From: Ensifer sp. USDA 6670
GTDB lineage: Bacteria; Pseudomonadota; Alphaproteobacteria; Rhizobiales; Rhizobiaceae
Direction: 5' to 3'
Length of the DNA: 64,000 nt
Assembly (NCBI GenBank): GCA_000421085.1
Contig: ATWE01000009.1
Coordinates: 124,001-188,000, forward strand
The translations under genes were made by a program, and so were the position numbers. This document shows, in pieces, positions 62,222-64,000 of this stretch (position 1 is its first letter; each line of letters opens with the position of its first letter). Below the pieces are notes generated by a model. It was not told the origin of the DNA. It worked only from the letters and a program-made list of their open reading frames with translations, and ran no database searches.

Positions 62222-62279
62222 CCGGCCGGCGGAGCCGAGACGCTCTTGCCGCAAACTCGGCCGCAGGCGCGATGGAGGA

Positions 62280-62753
62280 TCACCCACGCCGCGCCGCCTC
62301 GATCGCGGCGACGTCGATCTTCCTCATGGTCATCATGGCCTCGAACGCGCGCTTTGCTTCGTCGCCGCCGGCCGCCATCGCGTCGGTCAGCACGCGCGGA
62401 GTGATCTGCCAGGAAATCCCCCACTTGTCCTTGCACCAGCCGCAGGCGCTCTCCTTGCCGCCATTGCCGACGATGGCGTTCCAATAGCGGTCGGTCTCCT
62501 CCTGATCCTCGGTGGCGATCTGAAACGAGAAGGCCTCGTTGTGCTTGAAAGCGGGACCCCCGTTGAGGCCGATACAGGGAATGCCCGCAACGGTGAAGTC
62601 GACCGTCAACACGTCTCCCTCCTTGCCCGCGGGGTAGTCACCGGGTGCGCGGTGCACGGCATTCACCCTGCTGTCAGGAAAGATCTCGCAGTAGAAACGA
62701 GCGGCAACCTCGGCGTCCTTGTCGTACCAGAGGCAAATCGTATTCTTCGCCAT
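62280..62753 (-). CDS. VOC/PhnB-like protein (3-demethylubiquinone methyltransferase-like fold)
   Basis: 157 residues. NTICLWYDKDAEVAARFYCEIFPDSRVN and CGWCKDKWGISWQITPRVL are diagnostic of the PhnB-type VOC family, often misnamed methyltransferase; no SAM motif is present. ATG 62753 follows AAAGGA. Family members bind metal or small ligands; function unclear. Terminal residues KRAFEAMMTMRKIDVAAIEAA are also typical. Confidence 0.88.
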   Translation of the reverse strand: MAKNTICLWYDKDAEVAARFYCEIFPDSRVNAVHRAPGDYPAGKEGDVLTVDFTVAGIPCIGLNGGPAFKHNEAFSFQIATEDQEETDRYWNAIVGNGGKESACGWCKDKWGISWQITPRVLTDAMAAGGDEAKRAFEAMMTMRKIDVAAIEAARRG

Positions 62754-63024
62754 TGCGTGGTCCTTTCGTTTTAAAGCCATTCGGTCGTGTTCCCCGATCC
62801 ACCCCTCCTTCGAAATAGGGGGCCAACAGTTTTTCTCCACCCAGAACTGTCCTTCTCGCCAGCGCGAATTCAATGACACCTTGGGGCGGTAACAGGCCGC
62901 CGTAGCTCATAATTCGCGATCGACCCCTGTCGGCTCCTGTAGCCGCCGTATATAGTTTTGCGAAAACCTGTGCGCTCCCCGCCATGCGGAAGCAGAGAGC
63001 GCCACGTCCAAACGGAGTTCGCCG

Positions 63025-63507
63025 GTGAGCGTAGCCTTCATCAAGGAAGAAAGTGCCGAAACGGCTGCTGAAACGCTGCTGCCTGACCGGCCGGTCTCAC
63101 CCCATCCGAACCTTGTCACGGCAACGGGATTGAAGGCTCTGGAATTGCAGCTCCGACAGGCTCGCGAGGCCTACGATGCCACAAGCACGATCGAGGACGT
63201 GAACGAACGGCGGCGGCAGGCGGCGGGCCCCTTGCGTGATCTGCGCTACTTCGCGGAACGAGTTCGAACGGCTCAGCTTGTCTCCGATCCGGATTCATTC
63301 GATGTGGTCGCCTTTGGAAGCACGGTCACCTTCAGCCGTGATGACGGGCGGGTGCAGACATATCGGGTCGTCGGAGAGGATGAAGCCGATCCCAAGGCCG
63401 GGTCGATCTCCTACGTGTCCCCCGTGGCAAGGGTTCTCATGGGCAAATCTGTCGGCGACCTCGTGAGTGTCGGCGATCAGGAGCTCGAAGTGCTCGCCAT
63501 TTCATAA
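63025..63507 (+). CDS. GreA/GreB C-terminal-domain (Rnk-like) protein
   Basis: 160 residues from GTG 63025 (CGGAG 7 nt upstream). A helical N-terminal half (LEL..QAREAYDATSTIEDVNERRRQAAGPLRDLRYFAERVRTAQLV) is followed by the FKBP-like GreA/B C-terminal domain (VVAFGSTVTFSRDDGRVQTYRVVGEDEADPKAGSISYVSPVARVLMGKSVGDLV). The coiled-coil is shorter than in full GreA, so it is a Gre-like or Rnk-type RNA polymerase secondary-channel factor rather than GreA proper. Transcription elongation or RNAP regulation is likely. Confidence 0.85.
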   Translation: MSVAFIKEESAETAAETLLPDRPVSPHPNLVTATGLKALELQLRQAREAYDATSTIEDVNERRRQAAGPLRDLRYFAERVRTAQLVSDPDSFDVVAFGSTVTFSRDDGRVQTYRVVGEDEADPKAGSISYVSPVARVLMGKSVGDLVSVGDQELEVLAIS

Positions 63508-63539
63508 CGCGCGATCTCTCCGGCATGCGGGCGCGACGC

Positions 63540-64000
63540 CTACAAACGCGCCTCGGCTCCTGCGTAAAGACGGGCATATGTTTCGCGAAGTACGTTCTTC
63601 TGAACCTTGCCCATCGTATTGCGCGGCAGGTCGTCCACGAAGATCACCCGTTTCGGTTGCTTGTAGCGCGCGAGCCGGCCCTCCAGGCCATCGAGAATGG
63701 CGCGCTCGTCGATCGTCGCACTGGGCTTGCGGACGACCACGGCCGTGACGCCTTCGCCGAAATCCGGATGTGGCAGCCCGATGACTGCCGTTTCCACGAC
63801 GCCCGGCATCTGGTCGATCTCGGTTTCGACTTCCTTCGGATAGATGTTGTATCCGCCGGAAATCACGAGATCCTTGCCCCGCCCGACGATATGGACATAG
63901 CCCCGTTCGTCGATCTTGCCGAGGTCGCCGGTGATGAAGAATCCGTCGGCGCGGAACTCCGCCTGCGTCTTTTTGGGCATGCGCCAATAGCCCTTGAACA
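63540..64000 (-). CDS. 3' part of an acyl-CoA synthetase, probably malonyl-CoA synthetase (MatB), running off the right edge
   Basis: The last 153 or so codons of an ANL-family AMP-forming ligase: FKGYWRMPKKTQAEFRADGFFITGDLGKIDERGYVHIVGRGKDLVISGGYNIYPKEVETEI is the conserved A7/A8 region including the hinge, and RNTMGKVQKN has the catalytic A10 lysine. The wording GDLGKIDERGYVHIVGRGKDLV matches malonyl-CoA synthetases (MatB) of rhizobia closely, but the upstream part that would decide substrate is outside the window. The frame is open to the edge; the true start is not visible. Confidence 0.75.
   Translation of the reverse strand, partial: FKGYWRMPKKTQAEFRADGFFITGDLGKIDERGYVHIVGRGKDLVISGGYNIYPKEVETEIDQMPGVVETAVIGLPHPDFGEGVTAVVVRKPSATIDERAILDGLEGRLARYKQPKRVIFVDDLPRNTMGKVQKNVLRETYARLYAGAEARL

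Overview
The window is high-GC alphaproteobacterial DNA, most likely from a member of the Rhizobiaceae (Sinorhizobium/Ensifer or a close relative). This rests on gene content: BA14K-type envelope protein, DUF6481 beside a cold-shock gene, HWE-family histidine kinase behind a GGAAC-N16-CGTT general-stress promoter, FixJ-type regulators, and a very large share of ABC uptake systems and LysR/GntR regulators. The species is an inference. There is no rRNA, tRNA, CRISPR array, complete insertion sequence or prophage that I can see.

Layout. 0-10.6 kb is a mixed region: an RTX serralysin-type protease, an ABC-F ATPase, a SorC-type regulator preceded by the decayed 3' end of another gene, a LysR/oxidoreductase divergent pair, a DUF2277 protein, an exported alpha-carbonic anhydrase, and a MarR regulator plus MFS transporter carrying a matched pair of palindromic operators. 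10.8-23.4 kb is a sugar/sugar-acid catabolic island: two enolase-superfamily dehydratases (one interrupted by an in-frame TAG), an AGE-type epimerase, SMP-30 lactonase, two SDR dehydrogenases, an aldose-1-epimerase-like protein, a ribose-type ABC importer and three GntR/FCD regulators. It reads as import, oxidation, lactone hydrolysis and dehydration of an unidentified sugar or uronate.

23.5-35.3 kb starts with a RidA protein (behind twin operator-like dyads) and a BA14K protein. It continues with a D-amino-acid aminotransferase, a DmpA-type aminopeptidase, LysR, a YtcJ-like amidohydrolase and a complete dipeptide-type ABC importer, together suggesting uptake and breakdown of unusual peptides or N-acylated amino acids (inference). 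35.3-46 kb is signalling: an orphan RHH antitoxin, a five-PAS HWE kinase with a receiver-only partner, a HicAB toxin-antitoxin pair, an SDR/LysR divergent pair, and a three-gene overlapping phosphorelay (1111-residue MASE1-PAS kinase, receiver-only protein, FixJ-type regulator).

46-54 kb holds stress/redox genes (MBL-fold hydrolase, NAD(P)-binding protein, cupin, MscS channel, NDH-2-like flavoprotein, haloperoxidase-like hydrolase, AraC regulator), bracketed by two decayed AraC 3' ends in opposite orientation. 54.3-64 kb holds cspA with promoter and terminator, DUF6481, a fatty-acid desaturase, a general-stress protein and small secreted protein with a possible EcfG promoter, a long AI-2E-family permease with an extra C-terminal domain, a CHASE4-like GGDEF-EAL protein, a VOC protein, a GreA/Rnk-like protein and the 3' end of a MatB-type acyl-CoA synthetase running off the right edge.

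No wholly new system is evident. The best leads are regulatory architecture (paired operators, EcfG promoter), the in-frame nonsense codon, the AraC remnants and the D-/beta-peptide locus.
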